DNA from: Pelecanus crispus
Lineage: Eukaryota; Chordata; Aves; Pelecaniformes; Pelecanidae
Direction: 5' to 3'
Length of the DNA: 64,000 bases
Assembly (NCBI RefSeq): GCF_030463565.1
Contig: NC_134676.1
Span: 26,330,728 to 26,394,727 of the forward strand
Shown: in pieces, positions 14,301 through 26,300 of the stretch
How the letters are laid out: every line of letters starts with the position of its first letter
How positions within the stretch are numbered: the first letter of the stretch is position 1
Program-made: the position numbers and the translations under genes
Notes under the pieces: model-generated
What the model was told of the DNA's origin: nothing
The model's input: only the letters and a program-made list of their open reading frames with translations
Database searches by the model: none

Positions 14301-17300
14301 ATGAAACTGTGTGCAGTGATGTAAACTGGTAAATCCTGCTTTTTTGTGTCAGCTTAATGCACGTCAGTTTTTTTTTTCTCAACATGAGAGCTGCTACTTT
14401 CTCTGCAACTTCTTTGCTTTCATCTAAATATGCAAGATTCCGTTATCAACCCACATATACCCCATTTTGGCATTGACTTCATTTCTGGTTTAAGCATATT
14501 TGCTATTACCTTCCTAGCCCTTAGCCTCTCATCAGTTTAAAATATTTAAATTGTCCTCCCACATACACAGGAACTCCTGCCTCCACCTCCACACTTGCTG
14601 TCTCTCATTTCTTCCTCTACAAACCTTTGCAGTCCTCTCTTGTTCTAGTTAGCATAGTGACTGCTAAGGAGTTTTAGCAAACCTTAGGGCTTTGTTAGAT
14701 ACCTGTTTTCAGGGAGGAAGAGGTGAGATCTCCTTATAGCACAGATATTTTTACTGCTAATTACCGTAGCTGCTTTTCTGTGGATGAAAGTTTTCCAGCA
14801 GCAGCATTTAACTTTAGCACTCTCTACATTAGATATTTTTTTAAAATAAATCACGTTTCCACAAAACAAAACAACAAGAAAAAAAACAAACCAAAACAAA
14901 AATCTTCCGCGCACCAGAAAGCCCTTTATGCAAAAACAACTTTTTTAGTCGCTACTCCTAAAAAACCCAGTGATCTTTGCAAGAGGTGTTTGGAAGGTGA
15001 AGAGCGGAAAACAAGATGTATCACGCTTTAGCTGAGGGAGACTGGTGGGATAGACCCAAATGGAAAGGAGGCTTTTTGAGCAAAAGGGTGGTAAAACTGC
15101 CAAGGTAGTGCAAGGGCAGAAGAGAGGCTGTGCGAAGCAATATGCCTTTGCTGTCCTTGTGTGAAGAACACATCTCCCTAGCTGAGCCTGGGGCACTCTG
15201 GGTTCCCGCTGAGGAAATCCTGACATATGTGCTGATGGGCTGATCCCAGAGGTTGGGAGTTCTTGGAGTCATGCTGGGCTATAATTACAGAAACAGTTGG
15301 GCATGATAATGCAGAAGATAAACACTAATGCTAAGGAGTGTTTCTCTGTTTCACGGGAGGAACCTTGCAAGGGCCTGTGTTTGTATAGTGACATATACAT
15401 GCTTCAGGAAAGTAAGCACTGTCTTTTGTGTTTGAGAGCCTGAACTATTCAGCTATTAGAATTTTATTTTGGGGGGAAGGGAAGACAAAGATAAAGTGCT
15501 TGCCTCTCTCTCCCCAGGACTGCAGGTGCAAACCACAAGCAGATGTGGAATGGTTTGCTTGCCCTAGTCACTCTCATCTTGTACTCTGTTGCTGCGGCAG
15601 CTCTGGTCCTCATGGCTCTTTTCTACACGCGCTCAGAGGGCTGCATGTACAACAAGGTCCTGATCGGCATTAACGGTGGCCTGTGCCTGTTTGTGTCGCT
15701 GGTGGCCATATCACCCTGTGTCCAGAATCGTGAGTCCGCTGACCTCTTCTCCTCCTGGGTTCTGGTGCTGCCATAGTTGTGTGCCTGGAGGTGTGAGCAT
15801 GTTCTGGGCAGAAAGTCTCATGATAGTTCAGAGCTGGTGCTGCTCTTGCCCCTGTCCCTTTATCTACACTATGAAGTGTTGCTGCTGGTCATCAGCTCAG
15901 CTGCTGAAACTACAGCAGTGTGAGACATCGAGTGTGCCATTAGGCAGTCATACTGTAAAGAAGGCTCACATGCTGATGGCTGGTAATGTGTTGTGGAGCT
16001 CACACAACTCTTGCAGTGGTAGCAGTTGAGGTAATAGCTGTCAAATTCATTCAACACTGAATTTTACTTTTGACTGCTTGTCATTTACCATCTGTAAAGC
16101 TTGGGTCTGGAGAAGCTGACAGCAGTATTTCATGCTTTGGTATATTTTATTTATTGGACCTGGAAATAGTAATTTGAGTGACTCCAACACAAATTTTACA
16201 GGAATTAAAACTATCATGGCAGCTTGGCAATAGCTTTTTGGAAGGCTGGTGCTTTTGGCAAGAGCAGAGGGCTGATTCTTTACTTAAGTGGGAATCTTTA
16301 ATGCCTTCCTAGAACATCCAGCAGAACTAAAGGACAGACTCGGAAATGGATCTAAACTGCCTCAAAGACTTATGAACTGCTTTAAGTAAAACATAAAAGA
16401 TACTCTTCTCTTCTGAAAGATACTAGTGTGCTGTTCTTTAGAGGATATGAGTTTCTTTTTCAGTTTGTTGAAATGTCTGCAAAAATCACTTGTTTTCCTC
16501 TTTCTTGTAAAGGCCAGCCCCATTCTGGTTTGCTGCAGTCAGGAGTTATCAGCTGCTATGTTATGTACCTCACTTTCTCAGCACTTTCCAGCAAGCCGTC
16601 AGAAACTAGTAAGTTATCTAATGCTTCATCTAAATTCTTTTAGACATGCTGTGTATTAAAAGCAAGAATTAAGCAAACCTGAATTAACAAATTCAGGGAT
16701 ATAGGATTGCTGCGTTTGGTCTGTTCTGGCCTATGGAGAAGAAACTGCAAATGCTAGAAATAAATCTGTGCAGCAGAGAGACCGTGCAATCGGCACTCTC
16801 CATGGACCTTAAATGCTTTGGTCTAGGGGAGCTTAACTTACCTTGGGTACGTTGCATGTGTTGCACCAGAGCAATTCCAGCCTATTTCCTATGGGCAAAT
16901 TTCTCAGTGTCTTGTAGCTTATCCTTCATGTGGCAAATGCATGTTCTCGTACGACAGGACATGACTAAATATGTAACGTGTTTGGTCACATGATGAGAAA
17001 GGAGTTGGAACAAATGGCTCTTGGATGCCTCTGGAAGAAGCTGGGTGATCAGCTCCATCCAAAAGTTTACTAGGGCCACCACCAGTTAGTAGGTGCTGGC
17101 CATCAGAGTGGATACTAAAATCACTTATTTTCTCCTACTATTTCTGTATGCTAGATAGCCTTAGCTCTGGACTCCTAACGGAGCAAAACTTGAGTACCAC
17201 TTGTCTTCTGTTTTGAGAGAAAAAATTCCAGGAACGGACTTGGTGTTATGTTGCAGTTGTTGGAGATGATGCTGCTCTTCAGCAAAGTTCCTGTATTCCA

Positions 17301-20300
17301 CTTGCCTCCTAACCATTGGCGTTGCAAGTTAGGAGTAGGGAACTCCCTAGAGTTTTGAGTTCTTTATGCTACAAAAATGATAGCAAGACTTTACAAGCAC
17401 AACTCAAACTGTTTCCTTTTCCCACATAACTATCAGATTCACCTATTTGGACACAGAGCATTCTTTTCACTTACAGAAGACTTTTGTGGTTCAAATTAGT
17501 AATGTTAAACCCACCTTCTTTTTTATTGCTCAGCTTTCAGTGTTGAATAGTTGAAACAAGAATTACTAGAGGAAAGTAAGTCTGTTGGCAGGAAGGAGAA
17601 GTTTTTACCAACACCTTCCAAGAAGAAAGGGGAGAGATGGGTGAAAGAATCCTCTGTCATGCTTGTGTAGGCACAGGCACACAGACTCAAACATATTCTA
17701 GAGCTAAGAAGAAAAACCAGACAGTATTTAGGTGGAAGATTTACTTATGGAGCTTAAGCAGTGTTTTTGAATGATTATAGAAGTTAATTTAGAAGGCATC
17801 TGAACTACTCATAAGGCTTGACACAGAGTAAAAAAGAAAAAGAAGAAAAAAGGAGAAGAAAGTGATCTATGGTACTAAACCATGCAGACCTCCTGAATCA
17901 GATGTTCCTCCTTGTCTTCCCAGGCCAGAGAACTCTCTTGGTTGTCATCTGCTCTCAGAGATGCTCCTTTCTCCCCTGTGTGATAAGGAGTCTCATACCA
18001 GCCTGTACAGCTTTTACAGTGGCATGTGCTGGAGAATGTATGGGGTTCTGGCACTTACTAAAGTCTCCCATGCCCTGTCACTCAGATTTGTCATGAACTT
18101 ACCTGATGTTGACTCATTCCTTAAGGAGGGACTTTCAAATTGGCCATCTTGCAAATCAGCCCCCTTGCAAACCAGGCTTGAAGAAAATGCAAGCTACAAG
18201 TATTTATTTGCAACACCCAAAAAGCAGAGTTGCAAATGTCTTTAGAATGAATGGGCAAACAAAAGGTAATGTCTGTTGAACCTGTGCTTATCACAGTGTG
18301 CCTTAGCTTTTTCATGCCAGACCTGGCTAAAAGGCCTGCCAGACAGTGGCCCTGCCTTGCTGCAGATGTGTCCTTGATGGACGCAGGTGGGGGCATTCTG
18401 CATGTCTCTGGCCAGGGTGTTCGTGTGTCCAAAGAAGGGCAACAAAGGTGGTGAAGGGTCTGGAGCACAAGTCCTATGAGGAGCGGCTGAGGGAACCAGG
18501 GTTGTTTAGCCTGGAGAAGAGGAGGCTGAGGGGAGACCTTATTGCTCTCTACAACTACCTGAAAGGAGGCTGTAGTGAGGTAGGTGTTGGTCTCTTCTCT
18601 CAAGTAACAAATGATAGGATGAGAGGAAATGGCCTCAAGTTGCTCCAGGGGAGGTTTAGATTGGATATTAGGAAAAATTTATTCACCGGAAGGGTTGTCA
18701 AGCATTGGAACAGCCTGCCCAGGGAAGTGCTTGAGTCACCATCCCTGGAGATATTTAAAAGACATATAGATGTGGCGCTTAGGGACGTGGTTTAGTGGTG
18801 GACTTGGTAGTGTTAGGTTTACGGTTGGACTCGATGATCTTAAAGGTCCTTTCCAACCGAAATGATTCTATGATTCTATAAAGGCTTGTCATCCCTTCTT
18901 TTGCTCCCACCTTTGTGCTGTCCCTGCTGCTTGCTGACAAAGCTGTTTGTGCAGCCCTGCAGGGCCACACAAAGTCCTCCCCCCACCAGGTCAGGGGACT
19001 GACTTGAAGTTTATTTTTAACCTGGGTGTAGGCTTTGCTACATTTTGCCCTCTGCCCCTACAAAGAGTTGTGCTGTTCCAACGGGGATGCAGAGTGGCTG
19101 CTGGAAGGAAAGAGGAGATGGGAACACAGTTTGGCTTAAACTGCATTGGCTCAAAAAACTCTTGATTTGAGATAAGGTGCAGCTGTAATCTCTTGCTTTG
19201 GAGTGATGCCGCAGGCTACTGCTCTGCTTTGCTTTGACCCCAAGTGGACACTAAAAAGTCAGGTGCATTTTGGAACATCGAGGACTGAATTGGTTTCATT
19301 TCAGGGACCTAGAAGTAGTGTTTGTATAGTTGTTAGGATAAAATCTTCCCTGGGTCCTGAAAGTAGTATATGCTCAGATACTAAGCTAAAATCTTGCCTT
19401 TAACTGGTGCATCTGCTTTTCTTGGGTCTTCTGTGTATCAGTCTGAGAACAGGGCAGTTACACACCACCTTTTTTCACGGAGTATGAATTTCATAGTTGT
19501 CCTCAAGGCACCCCTGCTGTCAAAGAAATCTATGGTCTCAGGTCTGTACTATCTCGGTGTTATATGGCTCTATAGTCTTGCGTGAAATGTTGGTAAACTT
19601 CCAACTTCTTAGTTCACCAGACAGTCTTTTTCCTTGTTCGTCTGCTCTGGTCAAACAAGAAATTTTAGTACCCTACTAAGTTGCATTTTTGTTTTGCCAG
19701 AAACACAGAATCTGCCAGGTCAGATTTACAGAATGTTTTTCTGTATGATCTTTTTAACAGATAGATAGAACCCACTGAAATGTACCTACCTGGTGTCTGA
19801 AGTAATACTGTGCTGAAAACCTTCAGTCTGAAGAGTACTTTGAAATGCAGTGAAATAAGCTTTGCTAACTGTTCTCTTTGTTTCTTTTGTTTTGTGAAGT
19901 CCTGGATGAAAACAATCAGAACATCACAATCTGTGTACCTGAATTTAGCCAAGGCCTGCACAGAGATGAAAACCTCGTTACTGGCCTGGGTACTACCATT
20001 TTGTTTGGCTGCATTTTATATTCTTGGTAAGTTTACAGGTCTTGGGGTTTACAGTTACCTCACTGTAAATGCAACTAGTAAAGGCTTATAGCAGGCCTCA
20101 TGCAGACAAGTGGAATAGAACTGAGCTGGAAGGTTCATATTCTCCTTATATATATATATACACACACACACACATAAAACACCATTCAGAATGGTTAGAT
20201 GTTTTAGCCAAAAATGTTCAACAAGATACTGTAACTTTTGAAACAAATGTATTTCATTAAAACTGAATAGAGCGATTTACATCTAGAGGTGGAGGGAAAA

Positions 20301-23300
20301 AATTTCCAGCCTCAGGTCTCCCCAACAGTCTCAGGGTGCTTTGATTCTGTATTTACTCTTTCTGTAAGAAAAACTCTATGCAGTTATGTTCTTCTAGAAA
20401 AGCTAACTGAAATTTTGGTAGCTTCCTGGCAGAGGCTGTGACTGTTCCTTGAGGGTCTTTAAAACAAAACTGTTTAGGAGGGTTTAGGGCTTCCTTTGAA
20501 CAAGTGGTGAGCACAGTACTGCCATGGGTATTTGCCAGTGATCTCCTGCTCTAAAAGAATCTGTTTGTGCCCACAGAGCTGTGATGCTTACCTTGTGTTA
20601 TTGCAGCTCACATCAATAAATTAAGTCATGCTCCGGGACGGGGAGGGGGGGAGTTGCTGATGATTGAAAGGTGATGTATCACTCATTTTGGCTGTGCAGG
20701 TTGCCAGGAGGCAGCACTGTCTGCTGCAGGTTTTTGAGCAGGTTCTGCTTCTGAATCAGTCCACTTCAAAATTCACATACTGAAACTCCTTCAGAATTTT
20801 GAAGTGAAAACAAGAGACTTTCTGAAGAGGTAGCACAGCTACTCTTCTGCTAGCAAATATGCAGATGTGTTCCATTTAATTCTGATATCAAATATATGGA
20901 TATCGTGTATCATGGATCTAGTTCATATGAGAACAGTATTTCCAGTGCCTCAGGAAGATGTTTCAGGAATGCAGACAAGTTTCACATAGCCTGCAGGTGA
21001 AGTGCACCATGTAGCTGGGAAGATAAGAAGGCCTTCAAGGGGAATGTTTTGAAGTGTTGCTTATGAAGGCTCAGCAAAGCATTAACACGTCTGCCTGTGA
21101 GTAATGGGAAGTTTGCATTACACATCCAGAAAGGGGAAGACTGGGCAAGAAATGTTTCTGATCGGAAGAAACTAGAAAGGATTCCCCTCAGACAAATACA
21201 ATCATGCAAGCAAGTGATTTCCAGCAACTGGTACACTGGCAATAGTGCTTGGTAATTTACTTTTGAAAACTGACTGCTGCCAGTGACCTGTTACTTTGCT
21301 GGCAAAGTCTTTACAGAAACGCTGAGCCAAAGTGATGGCTGTGAAGTTAATATAAAAGTATTCGTTGTGCACAGCAGGGGAGATCTCTCCTGAATTGCAA
21401 ACTGGAGCGCTTAGCCATCTGATGGTGATGAAATTGCCACCTTTCAGGAGTGACCTACTTTTAAGCTCGTGATTCAGCCTGAGTTGGCCAGTGGCTGGCT
21501 GTCAGGCTGGCTTATACTTGTGCAGAACAAACTTTTCACATGCTTAATGCTTGATGCTGTATCTGGGCAAATGCTTAGTTTAGACATGCGAGTAGACTAT
21601 TTATGTTTGCCGTGGTGTTGAAAAATCACCCTGCTGGGCTTATACTTATGCTGAGGGTTTTGACACTGTCTTCTTTTGCTCCTAGTTTGACCTCAACAAC
21701 ACGAGCAAGCTCAGAGGCACTGAGGGGAATATATGCAACACCTGAAACTGAAGTGAGTTCTCGCTTCCTCCCACAGGATTTATGTGCAGACTTCCTCATG
21801 TGCTTTTCTTGCTGTTGTTTTCATGGCTAAGTAGTCTGTAATTAGGTGGAAACAAAAGCTTGTTTGTAGCATGTATGCTGCGTGCCTCTGGGTATGGACT
21901 GGTCAGGGCACTCGTCCACGCTGGCCCTTCTGCCACTCTTGCCGGTCCCGTGGAGGTGCCTTTATGTACGGAAATAATTTGCTGCTCTTGTAGTTTATTT
22001 AATATCCTGCAGGCTTCCTGTAAATCTTGTTATGCTCCACACAAGCTCATGTCCTCTCATTTAAAGGAAAAGTCTGCTGGGATGCTACCAAAAAAAGAAG
22101 TGGAGGTGTTCTTGAATGTTTTTAGTCCTGGTTGCTTTTGTTCTCATAGCAACTGACTGTGATCCCAAGTTCCTAGCTCTTATTTTTATTTCCACACATA
22201 AGTACTGCCCTTCTTTTTGCCTATAATTTCATCTCGGATAATATTTCTTGTCCCTGTTTCAGCAGTACAGGTTTCTTCATTCCACCTGCCTATTTCTTTG
22301 GCCTTCTGGGAACACCCAGAAACACTGGGAAATGAGTGGGGTTTTTGCTAAGTGACAGTTACCCCTTACTTAGGCTTGCTAGTGTCACTCTTCAAATACA
22401 CGTGTGTGTTTGGAGGATGAATCTCCATCCCTAGCTCGCTCTATATTGGTGTTACTTGCATCTGCAGTTTTAAGTTCTGTTTTTCAAGTCTTTAATCAGA
22501 GTGTTTGTGAGAATCCAAAAATGCAGAAGTATCTGCTGAGGCACTTGGTGTTTGCCATAGCTGGGCGTGGGGAAGCAAAACCCCTTTCGGTGTGGGAGCG
22601 TGTTGGTGCCGGAGCAGCTTCCCTCTGGCAGGACGGTGCGACTGGACCGGGCACCGGTGCCAGCCCTGAGGAGCTCGGTGCCCCGTGGCTCCTCGCCCGG
22701 TGGCTCCTCGCACCGGCCCCAGGCCTCGCAGGCGGGCAGCCCGCCAGCGGGCTCAGCATGGAGCGTCGAGGCGTGGCCCGGCCCGCCTTGGGCAGATCCG
22801 GGCAGGAGCTGCACCTTCCCACCCTGTGCCGAGGAGGGGCAGGGTGGGGCGACGGGGGGGGGGGGGACCGGAGGGAAAACAGCCACCCTTCACGCCCGCC
22901 CGCCGTCCTCTGCCAGCCTGACGCCGCAGGAGGCCTCGCCCAAAGGGCTCGGGGCTGCGGCGTGCCCCGCGGCAGGAGCAGCGGGCAGGCTGGGGGCGGC
23001 TGGCACGGTGCGGGCGCTCCACGCGGCCCCCTCACCGGGAGGGTCCGGCTCGTCTGCTGCAGGGCGTGCCGGCGGGATTATTTCCGGACCGCTTGGTTTT
23101 AGAGAGAGGTACGAGAGCCGCTGAACATAAATGCAAAGAAATGACTGGTGAAGAGCAACTAGTTGCGCTCCGATGGCCTTCCCTGTGGCGAAGGGCCTTT
23201 GTCTCCTGGCCAGGAGTGTGAACGTAGCTCTGCAGTTGCTTGCGGCGTACAGAGGGTCTGTCAGCGTCTGTGCTGAAGGCAGCTGAGCGTTACCGGGGCC

Positions 23301-26300
23301 TAGCGGTATCTCTGCCAGCGTTGCTAATTGCATCACTCTGTGTGTGCAAGGACTTAATTGCAACTGGTCAAAAAGCGTGAGGGAACCCAGCACTTGCTTC
23401 AGAACGTGAGTGCGGCCCAAGGGGAGCGCAGGCTGGCGCTGTAGGTGAGGCTTGGCACAGCAGTAGAAAGAGATATGGAATTAGGGTTTTATTTAAACTC
23501 TCAGCCAGTCTCTTAAAAAAGAATGAGCTGTTTGGCTTTTCATGAGTTTATGAACCCATTGAGTACATGTGATCATGGATACGCAGGGTAAAAACTGCCA
23601 TTTGATGTTTCTGCTGGACACTTTACCTTAAAGGCTTACTATCTCATTTTTGGGGGTGTTAGGAAAACTTGCAACTAGCCCATGCCAACCGAGGAGAGAG
23701 GCTAGAACGCAAAGTAGAGAGTTACAACGGTAAATATGTATTCATGTGCATGAGGTGTCCCAGCCAAACTGGGGCACCCCGAATGTGATTTTACACAGGG
23801 TCCTTTATACCCTTCAAGCATTCAGGTATAGCATGATTTGACTAATCACTAACACCCATACCACCACTTACCAGTCACAGTAAAACTTTGCAAAGCAACT
23901 ATATTTCTGCAGCGTTCTTGCCGCTTGTCTATTGATGCATACATCCCTGGAGTCAGTCTAGCAATAGTCACTTATCTGTGATGCTGGGAGGGTTTCAAAG
24001 ATGTGTTAGAGAGGCTAGGATCCTGGCACTATCTTCATTGTCCAGGGGTATCTTTTGTCCTTCATGGACAGCTCTAAGCTTCCAAGAAGCAAAGTCCTTA
24101 TTTCCAGGGCCTGGCTGTCCTTTAGTTTGTTTTCTCAAGCATGAACAATACCAAAGTCTCCAGTAAAACTCCACTACTTCATTACATTGCAGTGTATACT
24201 ATATGTATAATATATGTTAATGAAGTTAATACACTTTCATACTATAAAGACTGATTGATGCAATAGTTAGGGAGTTTTCCTGACAGGGTTCGTTGTCTTC
24301 ATCAGACCACAACCAAAATAAATCCCAGAGTAGGATTTTGTCAGAACAAATAATGTTGGTGATGCACTACAGAAAGTGCTGACTTGTACTGTGGTCTGGT
24401 GCAGAAAATGCACTTACTTAGACATTTATTGGATGGTCAGCACCCTTTTACCATTTACATTACCACACAATGCTAGAAGTGTCTATTTCAGTTTTCCTTT
24501 TTCCATCAGTTAAAAAAAAAGAAACTCTTCATTTAAAGAAAGCAGTAAAACCGGCTTTCTGCTTTTACTCATTCTGCTGGTACTCATTCTGGCCCCATTT
24601 CAGCAATATCTTGCAAAGATAAGTACATTTCTGACTTATGCTTGTGCAGTTGTGATTTCCAACCCATGCAGCAGGTTTTTTAAAGCTCCATATACTTTCA
24701 TTTCAGTAGAGAATTTTTTTATTTAAAAAGCACTTAGATGCAAGTCTGAAGAGGTAAGTCTCCTCTGAACTACTAATGTGCAACCACTTTACTGTAGCTT
24801 TTCCACCATTTTGTCATAATTATTTGCACCAGTGTTTGACCTTCAGTTATGTAAAATGGGTAGACTAATTCTTAAAGAATGGTTAATTTGCTCCAAATCT
24901 TACTGAGTAGGTTTTTCTGAAGCTTTCTAAGCTGTTCTGCTGTTACAAACTACTTGCCAAATCCTGATTTGAGTTTTGTGCTGGTTGGAAATCCAAACCA
25001 GACTTTTCTAAATCAGTGTCTGTAATGTAAACATAAGAGACCTTCCTTCACCAACTGTTCTGCTGCTTTGCTGTAGCACAGACTCTTACACTTCCTGTTG
25101 TCTGTTCCACAGGTAGCTCGATGCTGCTTTTGCTGCCTGCCTGACGGAGACGGTAATTATATTTTTACTGCACAATTTTACTCACTTGTGGCTTTCAAAT
25201 CAAAGCCAAGAGAGTAAGGACGCAGCTGCAGATGGAGAGCTGCTTGTGTCCTAGGTCTGTAGCGTATCAAACTGAAGCAGATGAAGTGCTCTAAGTTAGG
25301 CTAAGGGAGGAAGCAAGAGATGTAACAATACCATTTGAAAACAACAGGTTAGTTAATAATTCCTTAAAGTACATTTCATTACTGCAACATACAAAGAGTA
25401 ATCTCTGCTCTTTGCATGCTTGTGGGTGTGACTGACTGCTAGATTTTTGGCTCAGCAGCTCTGCAGGGACTGCAGTTCAGGACTGAGTTGGGAAAGGAGC
25501 GTCATGTTTGCAGACCTGGTATAATCAGGGTTATCAGCTTGGACTTGCCAGAAGAATATCATACAGGTAGAGCAATTTAAATAGCCCAAATGCTCAAAAA
25601 CTAGCCAGTAGGCCAGGAAGCTGATACAAGGCAGGATTTCAGTGGCAGTCCAATTTCTTTTACTAAAGGCTTAGGCCCATGCCCAGAGAGCAAGGAAATG
25701 TTCAAGTGCTGCTCTGTATCACGCTTTCTTAAATCACGCCACAGATGTTTTGCTGTGTTCTTTGTGAAGCCAGCTGCTGTTTTCAGTTCTCATTAAATTT
25801 GAAAAAGCGCTGTCTCTTACAGCTGATGCCGAAGAGCACACTGAAAAAAGGGGAGGCCAGGCTGTGATTTATGATGAGAAGAAAGGCACGGTGTACAGTT
25901 ATGCCTACTTCCACTTTGTTTTCTTCTTGGCTTCTCTCTACGTGATGATGACAGTAACTCATTGGTTCCAGTAAGTCTATTTCTTTAAAGCTGAGAAATT
26001 AATGTCTCTCTGTGTTGAGAGGGGAGATGTGAATGGGAACTCCTGCCATTAGTGTTTCTCCTCTCCTTAAGTAACAAGCTGGAAGAGACATTGCAAGTCT
26101 TTCCTGGGCAATTCTTGAGTGAGGTCTTGCGCTATAAGGGGTGCTCTCTAAAGGGCTGCTCTTCCCTGCTGCATGTCTGGGTTAGCCTAGTTGAAGTCTA
26201 TGACCCACTTGGAGAAACACAGGATACTGCAGTCTTGAGATGTGAATAGTGAGTTTATTGCTTCTTTTTTTTTTTTCTTTTTTCCCCTTGACAGTTATGA

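Larger units (their letters stand above)
21753..25112 (+). other. SERINC5 intron 9
   Basis: A 3.4-kb intron with two distinct blocks: a CpG-rich island (22560-23100) and an antisense solo LTR (23657-24285). The remaining sequence is AT-rich without recognisable genes. Confidence 0.85.

Noticed and set aside
18346-18795. A 149-codon gene in SERINC5 intron 7
   Set aside because: Most of it is the C-terminal end of CR1 ORF2 and the start is unrelated intron sequence.
22404-23102. A 232-codon open frame in SERINC5 intron 9, with further long open frames on both strands
   Set aside because: All frames are open because the sequence is GC-rich; composition is low-complexity (A, G, P, R) and no family motif is present.
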